Assembly (NCBI GenBank): GCA_963710355.1 | Contig: CAVPZU010000001.1 | Coordinates: 744,001-808,000, forward strand | Direction: 5' to 3' | DNA: 64,000 bases | Source: Fen-1359 sp963710355 | GTDB lineage: Bacteria > Planctomycetota > Phycisphaerae > Sedimentisphaerales > Anaerobacaceae | Part shown: positions 26,888 to 36,677 of the stretch, piece after piece | How positions within the stretch are numbered: position 1 is the stretch's first letter | Layout: every line of letters starts with the position of its first letter | Position numbers and translations under genes: made by a program | Notes under the pieces: model-generated | Database searches by the model: none | What the model was told of the DNA's origin: nothing | The model's input: the letters and a program-made list of their open reading frames with translations, nothing else

Positions 26888-27481
26888 ATGAATCTGAGCA
26901 TACATAAGTGGAAGTACATAACCTGGATAGTGATACTAACCGCGTTATCGGTGCGGGCACAGGAAACATCGCCGGTGGAGCGTTCATGGCAGGATTATCA
27001 GATAATTTATGACCACAATATTTTTATACGCCACTGGTCTGCGAGGTCAACCGGCAAAGAAACCGCTGGGGTACAGGTAAAAGAGATTCGGGAAACGCCC
27101 GTATTGACCGGAATTGCCCGGCGAGGGCAGGAAACAATTGCTTTTTTTGAAAATCCCCAGACGCAAACCACAACATTAATCCATGTTGGCCAGGAATTCG
27201 AGGGCGGAAAGATAGTCGCGATCAGACCAAATGAGGCGGTTTATGAACAAGGAGGCCAACAAAGAGTGATTGCCATTGGCAACAATCTGTTAGGAATAAC
27301 AAAGACATTGGGCAGCACGGGAAAACCGGAGGCAACAACTCAGGAAAAACCGGCAACCACGCAGGGAAAAACGGTAACGACCCGAGCGTCAATAAATGAT
27401 TCGAATACGCCCGGGTCAAAAGATACAAACGCAATGGAGCGTATGATGCGCGAGCGACGCTTGCGAGAAACTGGAGAGTGA
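26888..27481 (+). CDS. GspC/PilP-like periplasmic protein
   Basis: About 197 residues from the ATG at 26888; a TTG at 26867 is possible. A signal or anchor helix (ITWIVILTALSVRAQ) is followed by a beta domain (PVLTGIARRGQETIAFFEN ... IAIGNNLL) that resembles the homology region of GspC or PilP, which links the platform to the secretin. A Thr/Pro-rich tail ends the protein. Its place between gspM and gspD fits this role. There is no recognisable PDZ domain. Confidence 0.6.
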   Translation: MNLSIHKWKYITWIVILTALSVRAQETSPVERSWQDYQIIYDHNIFIRHWSARSTGKETAGVQVKEIRETPVLTGIARRGQETIAFFENPQTQTTTLIHVGQEFEGGKIVAIRPNEAVYEQGGQQRVIAIGNNLLGITKTLGSTGKPEATTQEKPATTQGKTVTTRASINDSNTPGSKDTNAMERMMRERRLRETGE

Positions 27482-27485
27482 TGTT

Positions 27486-29969
27486 ATGAGGATATATATT
27501 ATGAGTTTATTTTTTAATCAAAGAGACGGTTCATGCCGGGCGATACGAAATTTGCGATATGCGGTTATCGTATTGTTGTTAGTAATGACTATCCGCGTTA
27601 TAGGGGCTCCAGCGGAAAGCAATGAACCGAACGCAAAGCCGCTTGTCCCTGCGGTTATCCACGAGCAAAATGATATTTTAATTCCTGCCGCTACAAACGA
27701 CCCCAATGCCACGAAGAAAGAGGAGGTACCGTTGCCAAAGACGCGGTATTTTGATGTTAATGACCCGATGCTGGTAATGAACTTCAAGGACGCCTCGCTT
27801 CAGGTCGTGCTCGAGTATCTGTCTGAGACTGCCGGGCTGGTTATCGTCGAAGAGGTGAAACCGGAGGGCAGGGTAACTATTATGAACAGCCAGCCTATGC
27901 ATGAAGCTGAGGCGGTGGCGCTGCTTAATACCGTTTTGAAAGAAAAGGGCTATGCCGCAATTCAGATGGGTAAAACATTAAAAATTGTAACACTAGAGGA
28001 AGCAAAGAAACGGAACATTCCGGTTTATTCTGGCAGTGACCCTGAAGCCATTCCGGCAACCGACCGTTTGGTTACACAAGTCATTCCCCTCCAGTTTACT
28101 GACGCCGTACAGCTCAAGCGTGACCTTGCGCCGCTGATTCCCGCGTATGCTGATTTATCCAGCAACGCCGCCGGTAATGCCCTGATTCTGACCGATACTC
28201 AGGCAAATATCCGCCGGATTGTGGAAATCGTGCATTCCCTCGATGCTCGGATGGCGAGCGTATCGGAGGTTAAAGTGTTTCAATTGAAGTACGCCAATGC
28301 TACCAACGCTGCCAAATTAATCAACGATTTATTCCAGCAGCAACCGACAACAACGGGCGGAACAAGCGGAGGGTTTTTATCCAGATTCAGGATGTTCCGC
28401 GGTTTCGGCGGACCTCCCGGCGGAGGAGAAGGCGGACCTCCCGGTGGCGGCGAAAACGCCCGCGATGGACAGAGTTCCAGTGACCAGACCTCAGGAACAG
28501 GAACACGGCAGCAAAAAGTTACAGCTTCCGCGGATGACAGGACCAATACGGTTGTAGTGAGCGGACCTCCGGACATTCTCAAGGTGATTGAGGGTATTAT
28601 CAAGGAATTGGATAGTAATCCTACAGAGCAGCAAGCGACATTTATTTACCATCTTAAAAATGCGGACGCCGGCAACCTGCAGGCCGTGCTGAGTAATCTT
28701 TTTAATACTTCTTCAGGAGCCTCTACGAGCAGTACACCATCAAGACAGAGTACATTATCCCTGACCGGGTTCGGCGGTACAAGCGGTTTCGGTAGTACAA
28801 GCGGTTTCGGCAGCAGTGGTTTCGGCAGCAGCAGCTTCGGAAGCACAAACAGGTCTAGCAGCAGTTCTATGAGCAGCAGAACGTATGGTTCACAAAGCCG
28901 TACTTCGACCGCCACATCCACACGTCCAACAACCTACGGTATGACATCTGCTACAGCCGCGGCGGCATCGGATTTGGCCAAACAGGTATTTGTTGTCGCT
29001 GACACGGCAACAAACAGCCTGCTGGTAACCACCTCATCCACGAATTTCGATCGTGTCAAGGCTATAATCACAGACCTGGACCGTGCCGTGCCCCAGGTCC
29101 TGATTAAGGTGCTTATCGCAGAAGTAACTCACAGCAATGAGACGGACCTCGGAATGGAATTTTCAATACTGAATATGCGTGCCTCAGGTAACGGCACTTC
29201 GGTTGGTACCACTTTCAGCGCAGCAGAACAGGCTGCAGGGGCGAACGGTTTGGTCATAAAGCTTCTGGAAACTAATGTTACAGCAGCTATTCAAGCTTTG
29301 GCCGCCACCTCCAAGCTGGACGTTCTTTCACGCCCGTACATCCTGACCAGTGATAACCAGGAGGCGGCAATAATGGTCGGCGAGGAAGTTCCTATTATAA
29401 CCGATTCCCGCCTCACAGACACGGGGCAAACCATCAACTCCATACAATACCAGGATATTGGTATCATTTTGGATGTTACTCCTCACATTAATCCTGACGG
29501 GCTGGTGATTATGGACGTGTATCCGGAGATTTCCGGCATAGATAAGAGTCAAACTGTACCTATTTCTTCGGCGACGTACGCACCAGTTTTCACCAAACGC
29601 GCTGCCGAAAGCCACGTTAGTATTCGTGACGGACAGACTATAGTTATCGGCGGTCTTATGCAGGACCAGTTGACTAAAAGCATTCAGAAAGTACCCTTAC
29701 TTGGAGATATTCCACTGATAGGTATGCTCTTTCAGAGTTCTACTGCTACCAAAGCCAAAACAGAACTGCTTGTCTTTATTACGCCGCATGTAGCGACACA
29801 GCCTGAAAGTCTGACCACGATGACTGAGGATGAAAAAGCGGGAATGAAAATTGTACCGGAGGCGGTTGAGAAAGGGACTTTCCAGGAACATATGAGAGGC
29901 ATGCAGCGAGGTGAGGCCCCTTCAACAGCAAAACCAATAGAAAAATATGAGGACGTCACAAAACCGTAA
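27486..29969 (+). CDS. gspD: Type II secretion outer-membrane secretin GspD
   Basis: 827 residues. An N-terminal signal region is followed by N0/N1-type domains (FKDASLQVVLEYLSETAGL, VKVFQLKYANATNAAKLIN, FIYHLKNADAGNLQAVL). The C-terminal secretin domain has VPIITDSR, ILDVTPHINPDG and VPLLGDIPLIGMLFQ. Two low-complexity loops are inserted in the N-domain part: Gly/Pro (about 300-320) and Gly/Phe/Ser (about 425-475, GFGSTSGFGSSGFGSS). It forms the outer-membrane channel. The start is the ATG at 27486 or 27501. Confidence 0.95.
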   Translation: MRIYIMSLFFNQRDGSCRAIRNLRYAVIVLLLVMTIRVIGAPAESNEPNAKPLVPAVIHEQNDILIPAATNDPNATKKEEVPLPKTRYFDVNDPMLVMNFKDASLQVVLEYLSETAGLVIVEEVKPEGRVTIMNSQPMHEAEAVALLNTVLKEKGYAAIQMGKTLKIVTLEEAKKRNIPVYSGSDPEAIPATDRLVTQVIPLQFTDAVQLKRDLAPLIPAYADLSSNAAGNALILTDTQANIRRIVEIVHSLDARMASVSEVKVFQLKYANATNAAKLINDLFQQQPTTTGGTSGGFLSRFRMFRGFGGPPGGGEGGPPGGGENARDGQSSSDQTSGTGTRQQKVTASADDRTNTVVVSGPPDILKVIEGIIKELDSNPTEQQATFIYHLKNADAGNLQAVLSNLFNTSSGASTSSTPSRQSTLSLTGFGGTSGFGSTSGFGSSGFGSSSFGSTNRSSSSSMSSRTYGSQSRTSTATSTRPTTYGMTSATAAAASDLAKQVFVVADTATNSLLVTTSSTNFDRVKAIITDLDRAVPQVLIKVLIAEVTHSNETDLGMEFSILNMRASGNGTSVGTTFSAAEQAAGANGLVIKLLETNVTAAIQALAATSKLDVLSRPYILTSDNQEAAIMVGEEVPIITDSRLTDTGQTINSIQYQDIGIILDVTPHINPDGLVIMDVYPEISGIDKSQTVPISSATYAPVFTKRAAESHVSIRDGQTIVIGGLMQDQLTKSIQKVPLLGDIPLIGMLFQSSTATKAKTELLVFITPHVATQPESLTTMTEDEKAGMKIVPEAVEKGTFQEHMRGMQRGEAPSTAKPIEKYEDVTKP

Positions 29970-30408
29970 ATTTATAATCATTACGTTAGGAGTTTTTATA
30001 GTCTGGTCCGGCTGCCGGATGCAGGAACCGCCGCATACTGCCTCCGCAATGTTGACCGACCCATGCGCCGAACGGCTTCACGATTTAGCAGGGGCACTGC
30101 TGTTATTTTATTCCAGATACGGTCGTCTCCCAGAGCGACTGGAAGATTTATTACCCATTGACCATACTGCCAAGACGACACCTTTGAAATGTCCGGTGTC
30201 GAATTTGCCATATTTGTATGCATCCGATGGGATTCCACTGTCAGGTTACAAAGCTAAACTTATTGTATGGGATGCTCAGCCTTGTCACAACGGAAACCGT
30301 TGGGTGATTCTGGATATAGGGGCGGTTAATAACAAAACGCTCATCCTTCGTGTGATTCTATGGCCTGAGAGTTCATTTACCAAATTCACAGAAAACTCTG
30401 TTCATTGA
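29947..30408 (+). CDS. Small lipoprotein, last gene of the secretion operon
   Basis: 153 residues. The N terminus FIIITLGVFIVWSGC has a lipobox with Cys. The rest contains a helix (RLHDLAGALLLFYSRYGRLP) that looks like the pseudopilin-type globular N-end, and RYGRLPERLEDLLP resembles the Y-P-x-x-L-x-x-L motif of pilin-like proteins. It overlaps the gspD end by 23 bases. It may be a pilotin or a secretion substrate; neither is shown. Confidence 0.6.
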   Translation: MRTSQNRKFIIITLGVFIVWSGCRMQEPPHTASAMLTDPCAERLHDLAGALLLFYSRYGRLPERLEDLLPIDHTAKTTPLKCPVSNLPYLYASDGIPLSGYKAKLIVWDAQPCHNGNRWVILDIGAVNNKTLILRVILWPESSFTKFTENSVH

Positions 30409-30529
30409 ACAGATGAGATTTATATATGTGAGTTTTTTTACAATTATCTTCCTTGCTCCAGTGGGTCTGTTGAGTAATACTAATTGTAATTAGTCGTCTC
30501 TGAAAAACTCCCTAAAGAAATAACAAATG

Positions 30530-31534
30530 CTATTTTTGCAGCCACTGTTCTATTGGCAACTGGTTCACGGATTGACGAAGCACGGGGTCAACATTTGTAT
30601 AAATTTTGTTTGTGAGTATCGGCGATGAGTGTTCCAACAGCCGCTGTGTAACAGCAGTTGATACACCGTTTTGAGCAAGCATGGAACCGAAGGTTTTACG
30701 TAAATTATGAAACTTCAAGTCAGATAAACCTGCATCCTTACATATACTTTTCCATCGCTTATAGCCGAAATTGTCATTAAACAATTTTTCTTGTCCAACA
30801 TCCATCCCGGAAACATATTCTGAAAGCTCTGCTATTACCACAGCAGGTACAGGACGAGCTCCCATACTCTTTCTGGTTTTTCTGCTCGTTGTAGTGATGT
30901 AGTTTTTTGCAAAATCAATATCAGAAACTTTCAACGATTCAATATCACCCCGTCTGAGGCCTGTACTTAAAGCCAACAAGATTCTTATTTTCATTAGCCG
31001 ATAAGGCTCTGCCGTTTTCAACAGTTTTTTTACCTGAATATCATTCAGCGACTTAACGGGCCTTTCGTCTTCCTTCAGTTCCTTAATTTTCAGATTCCCA
31101 TTCAAGTACCTGTTTTCCCTGCACCAGTTGGTGAACGTTTTCATATTCCTGATGTCTTTATTGAGCGTTGACCGTTTTACTTCATTACCTCTTTCAAGAA
31201 TAAACTTATCGATATTATTTTGAGTTATCTGTTTTGAATTGCATTTTCCTATCAACTGTTCAAAGTGTCTGAGCGTGAGGGCCGTTTCATAAAGCGAAGC
31301 TTCGGTAACTCCCTGAACCTTTTCGGATTCTCTATATTCATCGCCCATCTGCTTCCAATCAATAGTCACGATTCCTGTAAATACGTCAGAGTTGAGTTGG
31401 CTATACTTTAACTGGCAATAGTGTTCGGCCAGTTTTCTATTCGGCAAAGCTTTCGCTTTACGATTTCCGCTCTCGTACCATCCGACCCACCAGCCGTTGA
31501 TATTTTTCCGCTTGTAAATCCAAATCTTTTTCAT
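30530..31534 (-). CDS. Tyrosine recombinase (phage-type integrase)
   Basis: About 334 residues from the ATG at 31534. An N-terminal SAM-like domain (about 60-150) precedes the catalytic domain: Arg in LSTGLRRGDIESL, HNLRKTFGSML (H-x-x-R), His in LLEHSS and Tyr in TNKIYTNVD. It should catalyse site-specific integration and excision. The reading frame could be extended to 31618, but that extension falls in the edge of the neighbouring IS630 element, so I prefer 31534. It lies at the left border of the mobile zone. Confidence 0.9.
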   Translation of the reverse strand: MKKIWIYKRKNINGWWVGWYESGNRKAKALPNRKLAEHYCQLKYSQLNSDVFTGIVTIDWKQMGDEYRESEKVQGVTEASLYETALTLRHFEQLIGKCNSKQITQNNIDKFILERGNEVKRSTLNKDIRNMKTFTNWCRENRYLNGNLKIKELKEDERPVKSLNDIQVKKLLKTAEPYRLMKIRILLALSTGLRRGDIESLKVSDIDFAKNYITTTSRKTRKSMGARPVPAVVIAELSEYVSGMDVGQEKLFNDNFGYKRWKSICKDAGLSDLKFHNLRKTFGSMLAQNGVSTAVTQRLLEHSSPILTNKIYTNVDPVLRQSVNQLPIEQWLQK

Positions 31535-31610
31535 AATATTTATTCTATCGTAAATATAAGGGTGCGAATCAAGCGGAAATGAAAACTGAGAATCAAGCAA
31601 AACGGTGCTA

Positions 31611-32626
31611 TATAGCATTTTAATTTATTGTGTTCACATAACCACATGATTCAAACCATCCCTTCACATCACTGGCTGTTACCATCTCAAGCGCCTTGGC
31701 AATAGCAAGTATCAGTGCCTCTTCTGTTCTGGCCTTGAACGCTCTTAAAATAGACTTTATCTTGCTCCACATATTCTCTATCGGATTCAAATCTGGTGAG
31801 TATGCCGGCAAATACCACAGTTCGGCTCCGACAGATTTTATCAACTCTCGGACTTGCTGACTCTTATGGGCTGACAGATTATCCAAAACGACAACATCTC
31901 CCGCCTTAAGGGCCGGCACAAGTATTTGTTTGATATAAGCTTCAAAAATGTCTTTGGTTGTAGCTCCGTCAACAACCATACAGGCAGTTGAGTCATCCAA
32001 ACGAACCGATGATATCATAGTTGTTGTACACCAATGACCGGCAGGAACATTATCAACTACCCGCTTACCTGCCTTAGCCCTGCCATAGAGCCTTGTCATA
32101 TTTGTCTTATTCGCCGGATTCATCGACAAACACAAGCCTGGTCAAAGCCATTGACGACTGAGCTTTGTTCCACAGCCAGCGTTTTAACGCTATATCTTCT
32201 CTACCTTGTTCACTGGCTCGTAACGCTTTTTTTTATAACGCCAGCCCAGACGTTTTAAGGTGTAGTGGATAGCAACTAGGCTGCATCTTACCTTTGAGCA
32301 AAAATGCTCCTGTATCTCTCTGAGGATTGCATCCGGATGATGCCTTACAAACTCATTGAGTTCTTCGAGTTGTTTGCCTCTGAAGGCCGGTTTTCGCCCC
32401 TGATTTTGAGGGTGCGGAGCAATAGTACCCTCCAATTGTCTTCGCTGTCTGAGTTGCTGTATCCATCGAGTCGTAACCTGAAAGCTCTCTGCAACCTGTT
32501 TGAGGGGGTATTTGCCGGAATCATAAGCAGCCATAACGCGTTTTCGTAAATCTATTGAATATGGTTTCATAAAAAACATATCGGCAATACGAATACGAAA
32601 ACTTAAATTACTATAAATCCGCTATA
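31611..32626 (-). mobile_element. IS630-family element A (decayed)
   Basis: About 1.0 kb. Both ends show TATAGC followed by an AT-rich TTTA region (31611 onward and complement from 32626), an imperfect terminal repeat consistent with TA insertion. It carries a split transposase gene. It abuts the integrase start. The boundaries are approximate. Confidence 0.6.
31620..32579 (-). pseudogene. IS630-family transposase, two frame breaks
   Basis: The first part (32579-32190) has the HTH region (MKPYSIDLRKRVMAAYDSG, ESFQVTTRWIQQLRQ). It breaks at an A8 run (32227-32234), after which a different frame reads ALRASEQGREDIALKRWL and LVFVDESG. It returns to the first frame near 32108-32117 with KTNMTRLYGRA, VVLDNLSAHKS and YLPAYSPDLNPIENMWSK. 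DDE residues are present. The A8 break could be a programmed shift, but the second break makes the copy probably inactive. Confidence 0.85.
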
Positions 32627-32670
32627 TCGCGATTATATTACGATAATTAGATATGTCACTTTACGACAGC

Positions 32671-32755
32671 AAAATCTCAAAAATTGTACATCTGTAAGAT
32701 TCGTAATATCAAAAACTTAAAAAATTCGTAGAAAAGGCAAACATTTTATATAACC
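32671..32755 (+). repeat. 122-bp repeat family, copy 1 (left part lacking)
   Basis: AAAATCTCAAAAATTG ... AACATTTTATATAACC. It matches the last 85 bases of the copies at 34109-34230 and (inverted) 37669-37790. It lies 45 bases from the end of IS630 element A. Confidence 0.75.
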
Positions 32756-32977
32756 GTTGCTTGCTCAAGCATAGATAAAATTGCTCTTTGAACTTATCCC
32801 AAAACAACGATTTGTTTTGGTGCCAATAAGGAACACATCCCCCCTTTCCCTCCTAACATCTTAATTCATGAAAATTCATATATTGCTTGCCAAACGGTCT
32901 ATGCCTTTAACCTGCCAGAGATCGAAAATGCCCTCTTATCGCGATAAATTAGAAAGTTTCACAAAAAACAACTGTGA

Positions 32978-33940
32978 TCAAGCAGTAAATATCGGCTGAA
33001 GAGATTTTGCTGTTTTTTCAAGTTCAGCCAGTTCTAAGTTTGTCAATTTTTTGCAGTTAGTAGCAAGTTCAACAGCAAACCTGAAAAGCTTTTCTTCACC
33101 AGGAGGCAGCGCCGCTGTTATTCCCTGCGAAAGGGTCCAGTTGAGAGCAAGTTTTGCCAATTGAGGATCATCGATAGGCTCATACCAGCATTTTTTATAA
33201 TCCTGACGCTTACCTTCTTCGCTTTGCCATTTCTGCATTGCTATCGCTTTCAGCGCAAGAATACCCATATTTCTCTTTTTCGCTTCACTAAGTACCCGCT
33301 CTTCGAATTTGCTATGAAAATGTGTGCAGAAATTAATCGGGTACAATATGGTATCAAAATCATATTCCTGCATGGCTGTAAGAGCCGCCTGTGGAGAGTG
33401 TGCTGAAAAGCCGATATATTTTATGATGCCGGCTTTTCTTGCTTCTATAAATGTCTGAATCGCTCCTTCTTTAGATAATGCAGCCTTAACATCCTTTTCA
33501 ACATCCGTTATCGCATGAAGTTGATATAAGTCGATATGATCGGTCTCTAGGCGTTTTAGTGAATTATTAAGCTCATCTTTAGCGCCTGCTTTGTCACGCT
33601 TACCCGTCTTGCAGGCTAAAAATATCCTGTCTCTGTAAGGTTTTATTGCAGGACCAAGTTTCAACTCTGCATCGCCATAACTCGGTGCGACATCAAAATA
33701 ATTGATGCCTTTTTCAACATATTCTGCAACGATCTTTTTGGCGTTTTCAGGCTCAGCATTCATAACAACAATACCACCGAAACCGATTATTGAAAGTTCC
33801 TGACGGGTTTTACCTAAAGACCGTTTAGGAAAAGTGGTTTTGATATTGTTATCTGAAGGCCTGGACATTGAAAAAACCTTGTCTGCCAATACCGATGAAC
33901 CTGCCAAGATAGCTGTTTTTAAAAATTCCCTGCGTTCCAT
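32978..33940 (-). CDS. Aldo/keto reductase with twin-arginine signal
   Basis: 320 residues. The N terminus MERREFLKTAILAGSSVLA is a Tat signal (RREFLK), so the folded enzyme should be exported. The catalytic barrel has GRSLGKTR-like start (KRSLGKTRQELSIIGFGG), FDVAPSYGDAE with the catalytic Tyr, CKTGKR with the Lys, and YQLHAI with the His. It reduces or oxidises an unknown carbonyl substrate with NADP(H). AGGAAA precedes the ATG at 33940. It sits between copies 1 and 2 of the 122-bp repeat and may be cargo. Confidence 0.9.
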   Translation of the reverse strand: MERREFLKTAILAGSSVLADKVFSMSRPSDNNIKTTFPKRSLGKTRQELSIIGFGGIVVMNAEPENAKKIVAEYVEKGINYFDVAPSYGDAELKLGPAIKPYRDRIFLACKTGKRDKAGAKDELNNSLKRLETDHIDLYQLHAITDVEKDVKAALSKEGAIQTFIEARKAGIIKYIGFSAHSPQAALTAMQEYDFDTILYPINFCTHFHSKFEERVLSEAKKRNMGILALKAIAMQKWQSEEGKRQDYKKCWYEPIDDPQLAKLALNWTLSQGITAALPPGEEKLFRFAVELATNCKKLTNLELAELEKTAKSLQPIFTA

Positions 33941-34108
33941 ATCGGTTTTCCTACCAAAAAAACAAATACTTATTGACTGACATTCTCATATTAAACGCTT
34001 GTCTACACAACCAAGCCTTTCAATTCTGCAATAATATCAAGATTTTCTTTCAGCTGCAATCGCTAAAATTCTGATGACCTTGCGGCTGTAATAAGTGAGG
34101 ACAATTCA

Positions 34109-34230
34109 TACAACCCAACTACAACCCAAAGACTCGGTAACGTGTAAAATCGCAAAAAACGTGAATCCATAAGGCTTATAATATCAACGACTCAAAAAAA
34201 TCTCAGAAAAGGCTAACATTTTATATATCC
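34109..34230 (+). repeat. 122-bp repeat family, copy 2
   Basis: TACAACCCAACTACAACCCA ... AACATTTTATATATCC. It equals the inverted copy at 37669-37790 in length. An integrase C-terminal fragment begins exactly at its right edge. Confidence 0.8.
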
Positions 34231-34337
34231 GTGTTCAAAGGCTTCTTGGCCATGCAGATTTACAATTGGCAACAAGGTATGTGCAGGATGTTTCTGAACA
34301 AACGGATAGAGTAATTGAAAATAAAAACAGTTCTTGA
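34230..34337 (+). pseudogene. Tyrosine recombinase C-terminal fragment
   Basis: About 35 codons read RVQRLLGHADLQLATRYVQ and then DVSEQTDRVIENKNSS before a stop. This holds the second active-site His (LLGHADL) and the catalytic Tyr (TRYVQD) of a tyrosine recombinase. All upstream parts are missing; the repeat copy 2 replaces them. It is a remnant of an integrase other than the intact one at 30.5 kb. Confidence 0.8.
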
Positions 34338-34700
34338 AAGAAAAAAATGTAACAATACAATCACAGTAACAGGAACTGAAACCGCCTCCTAATTCAAAGG
34401 CAAATCTGTCTCATTTTTGCTGCAGACGTACACTCCCCAAAAAATCAACGAGTAGAGTCGAAAAAGCGTTATTTGGTCAACTGTTCTGCTTCTATCAGCA
34501 AGAAGCGACAGCACTCTCAACTTTTGCCACCCAAAAAGCCGATAAATGGATTAGGGCAAAAAATAGATAATAACAACCCTCCCACACAAACTTGTGCAGG
34601 AAAACAGGGAGCAGAATTCGGCCAGTTCTTTAAAAACTGAACATTCAGACCAAAAAAACGTATTGCTCTGCAAGCATTGTGTAAAGGGAAAGGCGACTTT
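34338..34700. other. Intergenic, nothing recognised
   Basis: About 360 bases lie between the integrase fragment and the HEAT-like protein gene. They contain no supportable gene, and no clear promoter boxes could be assigned. Confidence 0.3.
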
Positions 34701-35330
34701 ATGAAAATTTTGACATATATATTGATTGCGGCCGTTTTAATCGGCTTGAGCATACCGGCAGCAGCAAATGCAAGGGAACATTATCGCGGCTATTTTTCCG
34801 TTCACGCAGGCTACTATCATCCATACCATTACGGGTTTATTTTTGGGTTTGACCCATTTTTCTACCCCTTCGGTCATCCTTATATGTTTGAAAGCTATCC
34901 TGACGTACTCTTTGATTCGCCCGTTATTATTGAAAGACCGGCAATTATAGTTCACGAAGCCGCGTCGCCGGCACAAACCATATATAAGGAATATGTGCCG
35001 GCCGCCAGGCAATCAAGCGAGACCTTCGCAGATGCCCGAAACAAAAAAAACGAACTTCTCAAGCAGCTTCAATCAACGGACAATTCTGAAAAATCAAAAG
35101 CTATTGCAAATCTTGCAGGCTTTACCTTTGACGAACAGGTCAGAGAAAAACTCAAAAACATTTTGCTAAATGACCCCAACACAGATTTACGTAAAGATGT
35201 TGCGACCGCTTTTGGTAAATCCAACAATGAAAAGGTTATTCCAATTCTGGAACAGGCGAAGGCAGCCGATAACAATAAACAGATACAACAAGAAATAGAC
35301 CAGGCTATCAGGAAAATAAAAGGTTCATGA
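34701..35330 (+). CDS. Secreted HEAT-repeat-like protein
   Basis: About 209 residues. A signal peptide (ILTYILIAAVLIGLSIPAAANA) is followed by an aromatic His/Tyr/Phe-rich segment (HYRGYFSVHAGYYHPYHYGF), then two helical repeats of HEAT type (KSKAIANLAGFTFDEQVREKL and RKDVATAFGKSNNEKVIPIL). It is probably periplasmic and binds another protein; no function is known. I chose the ATG at 34701, with AAGGGAAAGG upstream, over an earlier start that would spoil the signal peptide. Confidence 0.65.
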   Translation: MKILTYILIAAVLIGLSIPAAANAREHYRGYFSVHAGYYHPYHYGFIFGFDPFFYPFGHPYMFESYPDVLFDSPVIIERPAIIVHEAASPAQTIYKEYVPAARQSSETFADARNKKNELLKQLQSTDNSEKSKAIANLAGFTFDEQVREKLKNILLNDPNTDLRKDVATAFGKSNNEKVIPILEQAKAADNNKQIQQEIDQAIRKIKGS

Positions 35331-35407
35331 TTTTTGCTTTGAACTCTCGGAAATTATTCGATAGAATTACGCGAATTTATTTTTTATTTCTTTAGGAGAA
35401 AACAGAA

Positions 35408-35827
35408 ATGAACAGGAAACAGTTGTCAATCGTTGGAATTTCGGCATTGTTGGTATTGTGCACAACCGTACCATTCATCGTCGGCTGTGAAAGCGATGCC
35501 CAGACAGGCACCCTCCTCGGAGCAGGTACTGGTGCATTAGCAGGCCAAGCCATCGGCCGAAATAGAAAATCCACGGTCATCGGCACTGCCGTTGGCGCTG
35601 GCGCAGGCTATATGATAGGCAACGAAATGGACAAGAAAAAAACTCAGGCTCAACTAAATGAAGTCAGTGCCGAACAGAATACCGTTACAGTCTGGATTAC
35701 AAACAGCAATGGCTCGAAGATACCTGTTACTCTCAGAAAGAGCGGCCCGAACTTTATTGGTCCGAAAAATGAAGTATATTCAACCATGCCTACTGAAGAA
35801 CAGTTAAGGTCTGTCTACGGCTTCTAA
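35408..35827 (+). CDS. Glycine-zipper outer-membrane lipoprotein
   Basis: 139 residues. A lipoprotein signal ends in PFIVGC. A glycine zipper of the YMGG/SlyB type follows (GTLLGAGTGALAGQAIG and TAVGAGAGYMIG). The C-terminal beta part (NTVTVWITNSNGSKIPVTL) resembles proteins of this class. It should sit in the outer membrane. AGGAGAAAAC precedes the ATG. Confidence 0.8.
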   Translation: MNRKQLSIVGISALLVLCTTVPFIVGCESDAQTGTLLGAGTGALAGQAIGRNRKSTVIGTAVGAGAGYMIGNEMDKKKTQAQLNEVSAEQNTVTVWITNSNGSKIPVTLRKSGPNFIGPKNEVYSTMPTEEQLRSVYGF

Positions 35828-35856
35828 TTCGATTCTTGAATAATCCTGAGATTTCC

Positions 35857-36400
35857 ATAGATACCCACGCCTTTACAGGCGTGGTTCTTTAAAATTCAAG
35901 CTGCGCTTGTCCTGTGTCTGCCTTTTCCTGTTGCTGAACGTATTTCCTGACAATCGCTTCATTTATACCGACCGTGGAAACGAAAAATCCTGTAGACCAT
36001 ATACCTTCATTGTCCCAATACACCTGCTTGAGGAAACGAAACTTCTGGATTAGTTCCCTGCTCGTGTTCTTCTTTAAAGTCTCCTCAACCGTACTTACTG
36101 CATATTTCGGTGGAATAACCATATGTAAATGTATATGGTCCTCTGCGATACCAATCGCAATATATTCCCAATCCGGATAGTATTTCCTGGCTTCCCGAAG
36201 TTTCGTTTCCAGATACTCCCGTACACCAAGATTCAGGATTTTTCGTCTGTACCTTGTCACCCACACAATATGATACTGCGTCTTGTATACTGAATGTGCC
36301 GACTTTATTAATCGCATCCATATAATATATCATAAACCGGAAGACACAGGAAACGGCTCTCACCCCCGCCTTCACAGGCGGGGAACCCCCGCGAAATTAG
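35857..36400 (-). mobile_element. IS200-type element, copy 1
   Basis: 544 bases with no inverted terminal repeats but a hairpin at each end: CCACGCC/GGCGTGG at 35865-35884 and CCCCGCC/GGCGGGG at 36364-36383, as IS200/IS605 needs. It carries one Y1 transposase. It is nearly identical to copy 2 at 42792-43334, so it moved recently. It interrupts an integrase fragment. Confidence 0.9.
35889..36317 (-). CDS. tnpA: IS200-family Y1 transposase TnpA, copy 1
   Basis: 142 residues. The HUH motif is HIHLHMVIP and the catalytic Tyr is in IVRKYVQQQ. YHIVWVTRYRRK is the family start. It cuts and joins single-stranded DNA through the end hairpins. It appears intact. Confidence 0.95.
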   Translation of the reverse strand: MRLIKSAHSVYKTQYHIVWVTRYRRKILNLGVREYLETKLREARKYYPDWEYIAIGIAEDHIHLHMVIPPKYAVSTVEETLKKNTSRELIQKFRFLKQVYWDNEGIWSTGFFVSTVGINEAIVRKYVQQQEKADTGQAQLEF

Positions 36401-36401
36401 A

Positions 36402-36604
36402 GTCATACTATCGTCTGTTGGTATTTGTAAATTGTTTTGACATCCATGCAGATATGTTGCCTGATCGAGATATCTTTGAAGTGCATCTTTTTTATCGGAG
36501 CCGAAGTAATACGTTTTCCCTTTGATTTTTTTACAGTATTGTCCTGTTGGATGAAGCGTTAGTGGAAATTTGTCTGAGCGTGTTTTTCTTTTTAAAGTTT
36601 TCAT
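36402..36604 (-). pseudogene. Integrase N-terminal fragment, cut by IS200 copy 1
   Basis: MKTLKRKTRSDKFPLTLHP, then GQYCKKIKGKTYYFGSDKK and a YLDQATYLHG helix. This is the N-terminal arm of an integrase type common in planctomycetes. It continues only to about 36402, where IS200 copy 1 begins. The rest is not on the far side of that element. It is followed by an IS5 element upstream of its start. Confidence 0.7.
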
Positions 36605-36677
36605 AATCCTGCATCCTAAAAAAATGTTTACTTTTTCAGATAATCCCGAATTAGTTGTAGTTATGGTTGTTATTTTT

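Noticed and set aside
32978..34230. Integron-like gene cassette (aldo/keto reductase between direct repeats)
   Set aside because: The repeats lack attC-type core sites and the nearby integrase is not recognisably of the integron type; kept only as repeat-flanked cargo.
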